NCBI GenBank assembly: GCA_019359095.1
Contig: JAHHHZ010000036.1
Coordinates: 496,001-560,000, forward strand
Origin: Pleurocapsa minor HA4230-MV1
GTDB taxonomy: Bacteria; Cyanobacteriota; Cyanobacteriia; Cyanobacteriales; Xenococcaceae
Direction of reading: 5' to 3'
DNA length: 64,000 bases
The stretch's first letter is position 1; the number at the start of each line of letters is the position of its first letter. Positions 41,928-50,983 of the stretch are shown here, one piece after another. The position numbers and the translations under genes are program-made. Under the pieces are notes generated by a model that saw only the letters and a list, made by a program, of their open reading frames with translations, was not told the origin of the DNA and ran no database searches.

Positions 41928-42923
41928 ATGATTAATCTAAAAAATATTAATAGAAAATCAGTTAATTTTACTTCAGAAAATTTAATCAAAACAGAATCTA
42001 TTAGTTTGGATAGGCGATCGCCTTTAGTAATTGAACCTACTATTAGTGAACTAGATTTAATAACCTGGGCTGATAATAATCGTAACTGGATTGAAAGTAA
42101 TTTACTTAAATATGGAGCTTTACTATTTCGCAATTTTAAATTGAACAGTGAAACAGATTTCGAGAAATTTATTCAGGCTATTTCAGGAGAATTACTCGAC
42201 TATTCTTATCGTTCTACACCCCGAACTTTAGTCAACGGAAAAATTTATACTTCTACTGAATATCCCGCCGAACAATTTATTCCTCTACATAATGAGATGT
42301 CTTATACCCGTAATTGGGCAATGAAGATTTGGTTTTATTGTATTCAGCCAGCAGCAAAAGATGGAGCAACACCAATTGCCGATAGTCGTGAAGTATTTAA
42401 GAAAATTCCGCTGCAAATTCGGAAAAAATTTATTGATCGACAAATTATGTATGTCCGTAATTATGGTAGGGGATTAGATTTAGATTGGCAAAATGTTTTT
42501 CAAACTAACAATAAAGTCGAAGTAGAAAATTATTGTCGTCAGGCTGGAATTGAATTTGAATGGCTCAACGAAAATCATTTAAAAACCCGTCAAGTTTGCC
42601 AAGCTATTGCCACTCATCCCATAACTAAAGAGATAGTTTGGTTCAATCAAGCTCATTTATTTCATGTTTCTAATTTACCTTTAACTGTTCGAGAATCTTT
42701 ACTATCAATGATGTCAGAACAAGATTTACCTCGTAATGCTTTTTACGGAGATGGTACACCTATAGAAAATTCAATTATCGAAGAAATTAATGATATTTAT
42801 CGCCAAGAAGCAATTATTTTTACTTGGCAAACAGGGGATATTTTAATGCTAGATAATATGTTATTTGCTCACGGCAGAAATCCTTTTAGTGGTTCGAGAA
42901 AAGTTTTAGTTGGAATGGCGTAA
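41928..42923 (+). CDS. TauD/SyrP-type Fe(II)/2-oxoglutarate dioxygenase, probable Asp beta-hydroxylase
   Basis: I start at 41928 (MINLKNINRKSVNF) because GAGG lies about 13 bases upstream; an earlier in-frame ATG at 41886 falls within the heptamer array. The 331-residue protein has the HxE/D...H facial triad: His121 and Glu123 in 'IPLHNEMSYT' and His315 in 'DNMLFAHGRNPFSGSRK', with Arg324 for 2-oxoglutarate. This matches the SyrP-like group that beta-hydroxylates amino acids on NRPS carrier proteins. It is 15 bases upstream of the Asp-activating synthetase that begins with an interface-like domain, the arrangement known for beta-hydroxyaspartate siderophores. I infer it hydroxylates PCP-bound Asp. 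Confidence 0.88.
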   Translation: MINLKNINRKSVNFTSENLIKTESISLDRRSPLVIEPTISELDLITWADNNRNWIESNLLKYGALLFRNFKLNSETDFEKFIQAISGELLDYSYRSTPRTLVNGKIYTSTEYPAEQFIPLHNEMSYTRNWAMKIWFYCIQPAAKDGATPIADSREVFKKIPLQIRKKFIDRQIMYVRNYGRGLDLDWQNVFQTNNKVEVENYCRQAGIEFEWLNENHLKTRQVCQAIATHPITKEIVWFNQAHLFHVSNLPLTVRESLLSMMSEQDLPRNAFYGDGTPIENSIIEEINDIYRQEAIIFTWQTGDILMLDNMLFAHGRNPFSGSRKVLVGMA

Positions 42924-42938
42924 CATTTAAGATTAAAT

Positions 42939-45900
42939 ATGGAAAGTTTAACTATTACGGGATTTGAAATCTCTCCGCAACAAAAAAATCTTTGGTTATC
43001 ATGTTTAGCAAAAGAAAGACAAGTTTATCGAGTTACAGGGACAATTTTAATTGAAGGTAATTTAGAGCAAATAATTTTAGAAAAAGCGATTGAGAAAGTT
43101 ATTCAAAATAATGAAATCTTAAGGACTGGTTTTCAAGCGATCGCGGGTTTAACTGTTCCCGTTCAAATCATTTGTAATCGAGATAATTTTGACTTAAAGT
43201 ATTATGACCTGATTAATTATGAGATAACAGATCGGCAAGATAAACTTGAAACAATAATTTTTGAACTCAACCAAACTGAATTCGATTTAGAACAGGGTAT
43301 TGTTTTTTATGCCAGTTTAATTAAATTAGAGCGAGAAAAAAATATACTAGCGATCGCGATTTCTGCGCTTTGTGCAGATGCAGTATCTTTTCACAATTTA
43401 GTCCAAGAAATTAGTCAAGCGTATCAAAATTATTTAGCAGCGAAAGAAATAGATCATGAGTCTTTACAATATGCCGATTTAGCTGCTTGGCAAAATGAAT
43501 TATTAGCAGCACCAGAAGCTGAAGTTGGTCAACAATATTGGCAAGCTAAAAATTTATCTGACTTGGTTATTAATAAACTGCCGAGAGAAAAACAAGTTGA
43601 TGGTCAACTAGAATTTATTCCCAGATTTATTGAGCTTAATCTTAATCTTAATTTAGTTAACGACATCAAGCAATTAGCTGAAAAATATGATACTTCTGTT
43701 GCTACTCTATTAATGACTTGTTGGCAGATATTATTATGGCGGTTAAGCGAAGATAAACAGATTACAATTGCTACTTGTTTTGACAATAGAAATTATCAAG
43801 AATTAGAGCGAGTTGTTGGATTATTAGCTAAATATATTCCGCTCAATATTAAATTAGAAGAAGACATAACCTTCTCTCAAGTATTAGATATAGTAGCTCA
43901 AGAGATTGAAGAAATTAAACAATGGCAAGAATATTTTAGTGGAACACCTAATCATTTATCTTTGCCTTTTACTTTTGAGTTTAATTCTCAAATAAATAAA
44001 TATCAGCTTAATTATTTAACCTTTACGATTCAAAACTTATCAGCCTGCATCGATCGCTTTAAAGTAAAACTTGCTTGTTACTCTTATGCTGAGTCTCTCT
44101 CAATTCAATTACATTACGATGCCAGTTTATTCAATCAAGAAGATATTCAATGTTTAGGTTGGGAATTTAAAACTTTATTAGAAAGTGTACTAGATAATCC
44201 CAAAACTGCGATTGATAAATTAAATATTCTCAGTCCTCAAGAAAGAGAACAACTATTAATTAAATTTAATCAAACCGAGCCTCTGATTCCTCCTCATCAA
44301 TGCTTACATCATTGGTTTGAAGCCCAGGTAAACAAAACACCAAATGCGATCGCAGTTATTTTTGAAGATGAACAATTAACCTATCAAGAATTAAATAACC
44401 AAGCCGATCGAATAGCTAATCATTTAAGATCTTTAGGCGTTAAACCAGAAACCATTATTGCCCTTTGTGTCGAACGTTCTTTAGCTATAGTAACTGGAAT
44501 TCTGGGCATTCTTAAAGCAGGTGCTGCTTATTTACCTCTAGAACCTAATTTACCTTCCGAAGCATTAAAATTTAGATTGCAAGATGCTCAAGTATCACTA
44601 GTATTAACCCAAAAACACCTACAAGAAAAAATCGAATTAGATGTAGCTACCACTCAAAATAAAATACCAATAATCTCTCTCGATCAAGATCTTCAATCTA
44701 CCCCTAAACCTTCAAACCTCTATCCTCCCAAAGCCAACAACCTCGCCTATGTTATTTATACCTCTGGTTCGACAGGAAAACCCAAAGGAGTTGCGATCGA
44801 ACACCGACAAATAGTTAATTATCTCAGTGGTGTTTTAGCTAAATTAAACATACCAGAAGCTGCTAGTTTTGCTACAGTTTCTACCTTCGCTGCTGACTTG
44901 GGTAATACTTCTATTTTTGGTGCTTTGTGTACTGGTGGCTGTTTGCACATTGTTGCCGAGTCCAAGACTAGCGATCCTCTTGCTTTAGCCGATTATTTTA
45001 ATCAGCATCAAATTGACTGTCTCAAAATTGTTCCTTCGCACCTATCTGCTTTACTAACATCCGCCAATGCCGAAAAACTTTTACCCCGTCAACGCTTAAT
45101 TTTGGGTGGTGAAGCCTCAAGCTGGGAATTGGTTGACAAGGTACATAAACTAGCCCCAGATTGTCAAATCTTTAATCATTATGGCCCAACGGAAACTACT
45201 GTCGGGGTATTAATTCATCAAATCGATCCAATTAAGGCAAACAGTCGTCTAAGTTGGAGGGCAAACAGCCGTTTGCCCCTACTGGGTAATCCTTTACCAA
45301 ATACACAAATTTATATTCTCGATCGACATCAACAACCTATGCCGATTGGTGTCCCTGGTGAAATTTATATTGGTGGTAGTAATGTTGCCAGAGGATATAT
45401 CAATCAACCTGAATTAACCGCTGAAAAATTTATTTCGATCCCCCCTACCCACGGCAGGCGCTTCAAGTCGGGAAACCCGCCCAACGCGCTGCCTCCCCTT
45501 AGTAAGGGGGGATTGAGGGGGGATCGCCTCTACAAAACAGGAGATAAAGCCCAATATCTACAGAACGGTAAGATTGAATTTTTAGGCCGCATCGACAATC
45601 AAATTAAACTACACGGTTATCGTATCGAACTAGAAGAAATAGAAACAGTAGTGCGTCAACATCCTCAAGTACGAGATGCAGTCGTAATCGTAAAAGAAAA
45701 TTTGAGTCATAAATATCTGGTCGCGTATTTTGTTTCTGAATCAGAAATAAGTCAGGAATTACCTATTTTTTTAAGTAATAAACTACCTCAATATATGTTG
45801 CCTTCCCATTTCATCAAACTAAAGGCATTACCACTAACATCTAATGGGAAGATCGATCGCAACAGTTTACCATCACCAGAGACAATTAATTCACAATCAT

Positions 45901-47594
45901 CAGCGTTTGTTGCCCCTTTAAATCCAGTAGAAACGGCCTTGGCAAAAATCTGGGCAGAACTTTTAGGTCAAGAAAAAGTTGGTATTTACGACAATTTTTT
46001 TGAATTGGGTGGGGATTCAATTATTAGTATTCAAGCTATTGCTAAAGCTAATCAAATCGGTTTGCGTTTAACTCCTAAGCAAATTTTTGAACATCAAACT
46101 ATTGCTCAATTAGCTCAGGTTGTTCAAGTTAATCACAGTCTGGCAGAACAAGGTTTAATTAAAGGTTTAGTGCCTTTAACTCCAATTCAACATAGCTTTT
46201 TCGAGCAAAATCTACCTGAACCCCATCACTGGAATCAATCTATTTTATTAGAATTAAAACAGAAGATTGAACCAAAACAGTTAGAAGAAGTAATTAAACA
46301 TTTATTACAACATCATGATGTATTGCGATTGCGCAGCGTGGGCTTCGCCCAATCGCATTTTAATCAACAAGCTGAAGTATGGCAAAGTGAAATTACTGAA
46401 TCATTGCCAGAAATATCATTAAATATCATAGATTTCTCTGATCTTGCTGAAGATAAACAAAAAACTGCGATCGCTAAAAAAGCAACCCAAATACAATCCA
46501 GCTTGAATTTATCAGCAGGCAAACTAATAGAAATAGGATTATTCAATTTAGGTAAGAATCAACCAAAACGCTTATTAATTGTTATTCATCATTTAATTAT
46601 TGATGGTGTTTCTTGGCGCATTTTATTAGAGGACTTACAAACTGCTTTAACACAAATAAATCAAGGTAAAGTAATACAATTACCAGCCAAAACAACTTCT
46701 TTTAAACAATGGGCTGAAGGTTTACCAGAATATGCACAAACAGCCAAAGTTAAGGCTGAATTAGATTACTGGTGTTGTGAGTCAAGACAAAAAATTAAGC
46801 CTTTACCAGTGGATAATGCAGATGGTATCAATACAGAATCTTTCGCCCGTACTGTATCCGTATCTCTCAGCGCAAGAGAAACTCAAACCCTATTACAAAA
46901 ATTACCCGCAGCTTATCATACTCAAGTCAATGATATCTTGCTGGCTGCTTTGGCAAAAGCTTTTACTCAATGGACGGGCGAATTTCAACTATTAATTAAT
47001 TTAGAAGGACATGGACGAGAAGATATTTTTGCTGAGGTAAATTTATCGCGGACTATAGGCTGGTTTACTACTATTTTTCCAGTACTTTTGGACATCAAAA
47101 AAGCTAATTCAAATGATGAAGTTATCAAAACAATTAAAGAACAATTGAGTCGAATACCCAATCGCGGGATCGGTTATGGAGTTCTTCGTTATCTCAGCCA
47201 AGATCGAGCAATATCTCAAGCTTTAATAACTATGCCTCAAGCAGAAATTTGTTTTAATTATTTAGGACAATTCGATCGTACATTAGCCAATTCTGATTGG
47301 TTTAAATTAGCTTCAGAATCAGATGGTATAAACCGTAGCTTATTAGGTAAGCGTCGTTATTTATTTAATATTAATAGCTATATTCTTGACAATAAATTGA
47401 AACTAGATTGGATTTATAGTTCTCAAATTCATCGAGAAGAAACCGTCTTAAGTCTAGCCGAATCATATATCGAAACCTTAAAAGATTTTATGCACCAGAA
47501 ATCCTCCAAAAGAACAGAATTTACCTCATCAGACTTTCCCCAAGCCAATTTAAATCAACAACAATTAGACCAATTTTTAGCAACTTTGGATTAA
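42939..47594 (+). CDS. NRPS interface(C-like)-A(Asp)-PCP-E
   Basis: A 1551-residue synthetase. Residues 1-430 have condensation-domain folding marks but the HHxxxDG motif reads S-A-L-C-A-D-A (142-148), so the catalytic His is lost. This fits the 'interface' domains that recruit siderophore beta-hydroxylases. A domain about 450-980; specificity residues DLTKIGHVGK are the aspartate code. PCP Ser1027 in LGGDS, the variant that precedes epimerases. E domain about 1072-1520 (HHLIIDGVSW at 1217-1226). It should supply D-configured, beta-hydroxylated Asp, with bond formation by the C domain at the end of the Gly synthetase. Repeat inserts lie near residues 765-781, 836-858 and 1130-1140. Confidence 0.92.
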   Translation: MESLTITGFEISPQQKNLWLSCLAKERQVYRVTGTILIEGNLEQIILEKAIEKVIQNNEILRTGFQAIAGLTVPVQIICNRDNFDLKYYDLINYEITDRQDKLETIIFELNQTEFDLEQGIVFYASLIKLEREKNILAIAISALCADAVSFHNLVQEISQAYQNYLAAKEIDHESLQYADLAAWQNELLAAPEAEVGQQYWQAKNLSDLVINKLPREKQVDGQLEFIPRFIELNLNLNLVNDIKQLAEKYDTSVATLLMTCWQILLWRLSEDKQITIATCFDNRNYQELERVVGLLAKYIPLNIKLEEDITFSQVLDIVAQEIEEIKQWQEYFSGTPNHLSLPFTFEFNSQINKYQLNYLTFTIQNLSACIDRFKVKLACYSYAESLSIQLHYDASLFNQEDIQCLGWEFKTLLESVLDNPKTAIDKLNILSPQEREQLLIKFNQTEPLIPPHQCLHHWFEAQVNKTPNAIAVIFEDEQLTYQELNNQADRIANHLRSLGVKPETIIALCVERSLAIVTGILGILKAGAAYLPLEPNLPSEALKFRLQDAQVSLVLTQKHLQEKIELDVATTQNKIPIISLDQDLQSTPKPSNLYPPKANNLAYVIYTSGSTGKPKGVAIEHRQIVNYLSGVLAKLNIPEAASFATVSTFAADLGNTSIFGALCTGGCLHIVAESKTSDPLALADYFNQHQIDCLKIVPSHLSALLTSANAEKLLPRQRLILGGEASSWELVDKVHKLAPDCQIFNHYGPTETTVGVLIHQIDPIKANSRLSWRANSRLPLLGNPLPNTQIYILDRHQQPMPIGVPGEIYIGGSNVARGYINQPELTAEKFISIPPTHGRRFKSGNPPNALPPLSKGGLRGDRLYKTGDKAQYLQNGKIEFLGRIDNQIKLHGYRIELEEIETVVRQHPQVRDAVVIVKENLSHKYLVAYFVSESEISQELPIFLSNKLPQYMLPSHFIKLKALPLTSNGKIDRNSLPSPETINSQSSAFVAPLNPVETALAKIWAELLGQEKVGIYDNFFELGGDSIISIQAIAKANQIGLRLTPKQIFEHQTIAQLAQVVQVNHSLAEQGLIKGLVPLTPIQHSFFEQNLPEPHHWNQSILLELKQKIEPKQLEEVIKHLLQHHDVLRLRSVGFAQSHFNQQAEVWQSEITESLPEISLNIIDFSDLAEDKQKTAIAKKATQIQSSLNLSAGKLIEIGLFNLGKNQPKRLLIVIHHLIIDGVSWRILLEDLQTALTQINQGKVIQLPAKTTSFKQWAEGLPEYAQTAKVKAELDYWCCESRQKIKPLPVDNADGINTESFARTVSVSLSARETQTLLQKLPAAYHTQVNDILLAALAKAFTQWTGEFQLLINLEGHGREDIFAEVNLSRTIGWFTTIFPVLLDIKKANSNDEVIKTIKEQLSRIPNRGIGYGVLRYLSQDRAISQALITMPQAEICFNYLGQFDRTLANSDWFKLASESDGINRSLLGKRRYLFNINSYILDNKLKLDWIYSSQIHREETVLSLAESYIETLKDFMHQKSSKRTEFTSSDFPQANLNQQQLDQFLATLD
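45233..45284. repeat. Near-palindrome in frame in A(Asp)
   Basis: GGGCAAACAGCCGTTTGCCC at 45259-45278 is a near-perfect palindrome followed by CCTACT; an eroded half (GGCAAACAGTCG) precedes it. It encodes 'KANSRLSWRANSRLPLLG' before 'NPLPNTQIYI'. Confidence 0.82.
45436..45526. repeat. Composite palindromic repeat with 45-base insert, in frame in A(Asp)
   Basis: Identical flanks to the empty site at 30196-30241 (CGATCCCCCCTACC and CCCCTTA(G)TAAGGGGGG), separated by a 45-base unit at 45450-45494. The insert adds exactly 15 residues (HGRRFKSGNPPNALP) before A7. Confidence 0.93.
46325..46356. repeat. HIP1-associated repeat in frame in E domain
   Basis: GCGCAGCGTGGGCTTCGCCC flanked by GCGAT and AATCGC. 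It encodes 'LRSVGFAQSH' after 'HHDVLRL'. The same repeat is at the equivalent place in the second E domain (54499-54530). Confidence 0.85.
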
Positions 47595-47602
47595 ATAAAG
47601 GG

Positions 47603-47630
47603 CTTAGAGCTTAGAGCTTAGAGCTTAAAG
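47603..47630. repeat. Tandem heptamer array (CTTAGAG, 4 copies)
   Basis: Three CTTAGAG and one CTTAAAG in the gap between two NRPS genes. Confidence 0.8.
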
Positions 47631-47673
47631 CTTTTTGATAAATAGTAATGTTTAGCAATCAATAATTAAAGTG

Positions 47674-50600
47674 ATGAATAAAGAAAATATTGCCGATATT
47701 TACGAACTATCCCCTCTACAACAGGGTATTCTTTTCCACAGCATCTGCGAACCCGAAACAGGAGTTTATTTTATTCAGCTTTGCTATCGTTTACGCGGCA
47801 ATCTTAACGTCACGGCTTTTGAACAAGCATGGCAGCAAGTAGTAGCTAGACATACTGTTTTACGTACTGGCTTTTATTGGGAAAAACTAGAAAAACCTCT
47901 ACAAGTGGTTTATAAACAAGTTCCAGTTAGTATTCAGCATCATGATTGGCGAAATGAAACAGATTTTAAAAATGATCAAAAATTAGCAGCTTGGTTAGCA
48001 AAGGATCGACAAGAGGGTTTTAATCTTGCTCAAGCACCTGTGATGCGCTGGCATTTAATTCAGCGTGGTGAAGATGATTATTACTTTGTGTGGAGTAAAC
48101 ACCATTTAATTTTAGATGGTTGGTCAACAGCATTAGTTTTAAAAGAAGTCCTTGAGATCTATCAAAGTTTGTGTCAAGAAAAATCTTTTGCTTTAAGCGA
48201 TCCCCTTCCATATAGCAATTATATCGGTTGGTTGCAACAACAAGACTTATCTAACGCTCAAGAATTTTGGCGAAAAAATCTGCAAGGAGTTAAAAATCCG
48301 ACTTCTTTGGAAATTAGACTAGGAGAAGAAGAGAGTGCAAGACAAGGAGAACTTTCCTTAAAGTTATCTCATTCGACTACAGCAAAATTACAATTACTGG
48401 CAAAAGAGAATCACTTAACTTTAAATACTTTAGTTCAAGGTGCTTGGGCATTACTGTTAAACCGCTATACTAGCGAAACAGATCTAGTTTATGGAGTAAC
48501 GGTTTCTGGTCGTCCTACAAACCTAACTGGGGCAGAATCGATGGTAGGATTATTTATTAATACTCTACCCGTGCGAGTACAAATCGAAGCTGAAGATTCC
48601 CTAATTAGTTGGTTAAAACAGCTACAAACTCAACTATTAGAAATTCGTAACTTTGAATCTAGTCCTTTGGTAGAAATCCAAGGCTGGAGTGAAGTACCGC
48701 GAGGCTTGCCTTTATTTGAAAGTATCGTAGTCTTTGAAAACTATCCTGTAGATCGAGTTTTACACCAGCAAGAAACTTTAACAATTGAGAACGTTACCGC
48801 TTTTGACTATACCAATTACCCTCTTACAGTGACGGTGATACCAGGGGAAGAATTAGCAATTGCGATCGCTTATCAAACTAATTGTTTCGATCGTGCTACT
48901 GTATCTAGAATGTTGGGACATTTACAAACCTTACTCGAAGGAATGGTAATTAATCCCCAAACCAAGCTAGTAGATTTACCCCTATTAACAGCCACAGAAC
49001 AATCTCAACTATTATCATTCAATCAAACTTCAACTACAATTGCTGAAAACAAACTTCAACAGTGCATTCCTCAGCTATTTGAAGCACAAGTAACCAAGAC
49101 ACCTGATGCTGTAGCTGTAGTCTTTGAAGATTCTCAGTTAACTTATCGAGAATTAAACAGCAAAGCTAATCAATTAGCCCATTATTTACAACAAAATGGC
49201 GTAAAATCAGAGATTATCGTCGGTATTTGCTGCGATCGTTCTTTGGAAATGGTGATCGGACTTTTAGGTATCCTCAAAGCTGGTGGTGCTTATCTGCCGA
49301 TTGATCCAAGTTACCCTTCAGAACGAATTAAGTTTATTGTCGAAGATGCAGAATTAAATCTTATTCTGACGCAACAACATTTACGGGCTAGTTTATCTTT
49401 TCATCAGGCACAACTTATCTGTCTCGATACAGACTGGGAAAACATAGCCCAACAAGATTGCAATAACCCGATTAATAACGCTACTCCTGAATCTTTGGCT
49501 TATGTAATCTACACATCTGGTTCTACAGGTACACCCAAAGGTGTGATGAATACCCATCGAGGAATTTGTAACCGTCTGTTGTGGATGCAAGAAGCCTATC
49601 AATTAACCGTTGATGATTCCGTCTTGCAAAAAACTCCGTTTAGCTTTGATGTCTCGGTCTGGGAATTCTTTTGGACTTTAAGCACAGGCGCACGTTTAGT
49701 AATTGCTAAACCAGGAGGACATCAGGATAGTGCTTATTTAGTCAAACAAATATCGCACCATAACATTACTACTATACATTTTGTGCCTTCAATGCTGCAA
49801 GTCTTTTTAGAAGAATCAGAAGTAGAAACCTTAACTAGCCTCAAACGAGTTATTTGTAGCGGGGAAGCCTTATCAGTTGCCTTACAACAAAGATTTTTTG
49901 ACAGATTTGCCAGATTAAATAGTGAACTGCATAATCTTTATGGCCCAACCGAAGCAGCGATCGATGTTACTTACTGGCAATGCCGTGCTGATAGTAATTT
50001 AAACATAATCCCGATCGGTCGTCCTATTGCTAACACGCAAATATATATATTAGATCGACATCTTCAACCTCTACCCATCGGCGTACCTGGTGAAATACAT
50101 ATTGGTGGTGTTGGTGTTGCTAGAGGTTATTTAAATCGTCCCGAATTAACTAAAGAGAAATTCATCCCCAATCCTTTTACAGTTAACAATCAACAAATCT
50201 ACAAAACAGGAGACAAAGCCCGCTATCTTCCCAGCGGCAACATTGAATTTTTAGGACGCATTGACAATCAAGTAAAACTGAGAGGTTTTCGTATCGAACT
50301 CGGGGAAATTGAAGCAATATTAAATCAACACTCTTTAATCAAAGAAAATGTCGTTATTCTTCGAGAAGATAACCTAGAAGACCAAAAATTAGTCGCTTAT
50401 ATTGTTACCCTAACAAACAGCCGTTTACCTTTACCAGAATTACGCAACTTTTTAAGAGAAAAACTACCAGAATACGCTATTCCTTCTGCTTTCGTATTTC
50501 TAGAACAACTCCCTATATCAGCCAACGGCAAAATAGACAGAAAATCCTTACCAATACCGACAGAAATATTCGATTCAACTAATAACTATACTCCGCCGAC

Positions 50601-50943
50601 AAATGCGATCGAGGAAATTTTAGCTGGAATTTGGGCAAAAATTCTCCAGCGACAACGAGTTGGCATTTACGATAATTTCTTTGATTTAGGCGGACATTCT
50701 TTACTAGCGACTCAAGTTATCTCTCGTATTCGTGAAGCTTTTGCCATTGAACTACCGATACGCTGTTTATTTGAATCACCTTCGGTAGCCCAATTAGCCG
50801 AAACTTTAATTATTAGGGAAAACCAACCAGGAATTATGGAAAAAAGAGCGCAAATTCTCAAAAAACTAGAGAATATGTCTCCAGAACAAGTAAAACAACT
50901 ACTTCAGCAGAGAAAAGCAACATCTAAAGCAACTTTAAGATAA
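47674..50943 (+). CDS. NRPS C-A(Ser)-PCP
   Basis: A 1089-residue single module, starting at the ATG (MNKENIADIYELSPLQQGIL) that aligns with the later MNQKNIENIYPMTPMQEGIL protein; a GTG lies one codon upstream. The C domain (1-435, HHLILDG near 144) has the 'SPLQQGILFHS' opening typical of domains that accept a D-residue from an upstream epimerase, matching the E domain of the preceding gene. A domain about 460-965, specificity DVWHISLIDK = Ser, identical to that of the first synthetase. PCP Ser near 1009. The C-terminal ~40 residues are a helical tail. This is the only A domain in the cluster without repeat-derived insertions around A7 and serves as the reference. Confidence 0.93.
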   Translation: MNKENIADIYELSPLQQGILFHSICEPETGVYFIQLCYRLRGNLNVTAFEQAWQQVVARHTVLRTGFYWEKLEKPLQVVYKQVPVSIQHHDWRNETDFKNDQKLAAWLAKDRQEGFNLAQAPVMRWHLIQRGEDDYYFVWSKHHLILDGWSTALVLKEVLEIYQSLCQEKSFALSDPLPYSNYIGWLQQQDLSNAQEFWRKNLQGVKNPTSLEIRLGEEESARQGELSLKLSHSTTAKLQLLAKENHLTLNTLVQGAWALLLNRYTSETDLVYGVTVSGRPTNLTGAESMVGLFINTLPVRVQIEAEDSLISWLKQLQTQLLEIRNFESSPLVEIQGWSEVPRGLPLFESIVVFENYPVDRVLHQQETLTIENVTAFDYTNYPLTVTVIPGEELAIAIAYQTNCFDRATVSRMLGHLQTLLEGMVINPQTKLVDLPLLTATEQSQLLSFNQTSTTIAENKLQQCIPQLFEAQVTKTPDAVAVVFEDSQLTYRELNSKANQLAHYLQQNGVKSEIIVGICCDRSLEMVIGLLGILKAGGAYLPIDPSYPSERIKFIVEDAELNLILTQQHLRASLSFHQAQLICLDTDWENIAQQDCNNPINNATPESLAYVIYTSGSTGTPKGVMNTHRGICNRLLWMQEAYQLTVDDSVLQKTPFSFDVSVWEFFWTLSTGARLVIAKPGGHQDSAYLVKQISHHNITTIHFVPSMLQVFLEESEVETLTSLKRVICSGEALSVALQQRFFDRFARLNSELHNLYGPTEAAIDVTYWQCRADSNLNIIPIGRPIANTQIYILDRHLQPLPIGVPGEIHIGGVGVARGYLNRPELTKEKFIPNPFTVNNQQIYKTGDKARYLPSGNIEFLGRIDNQVKLRGFRIELGEIEAILNQHSLIKENVVILREDNLEDQKLVAYIVTLTNSRLPLPELRNFLREKLPEYAIPSAFVFLEQLPISANGKIDRKSLPIPTEIFDSTNNYTPPTNAIEEILAGIWAKILQRQRVGIYDNFFDLGGHSLLATQVISRIREAFAIELPIRCLFESPSVAQLAETLIIRENQPGIMEKRAQILKKLENMSPEQVKQLLQQRKATSKATLR

Positions 50944-50983
50944 ACCCTTTACGTGAGTAATTGTTGTCCGCAGGTAAACGAAG

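Noticed and set aside
41774-42133. 119-codon minus-strand frame
   Set aside because: It is the antisense reading of the heptamer array and the start of the dioxygenase gene, giving a LLPITYY repeat only.
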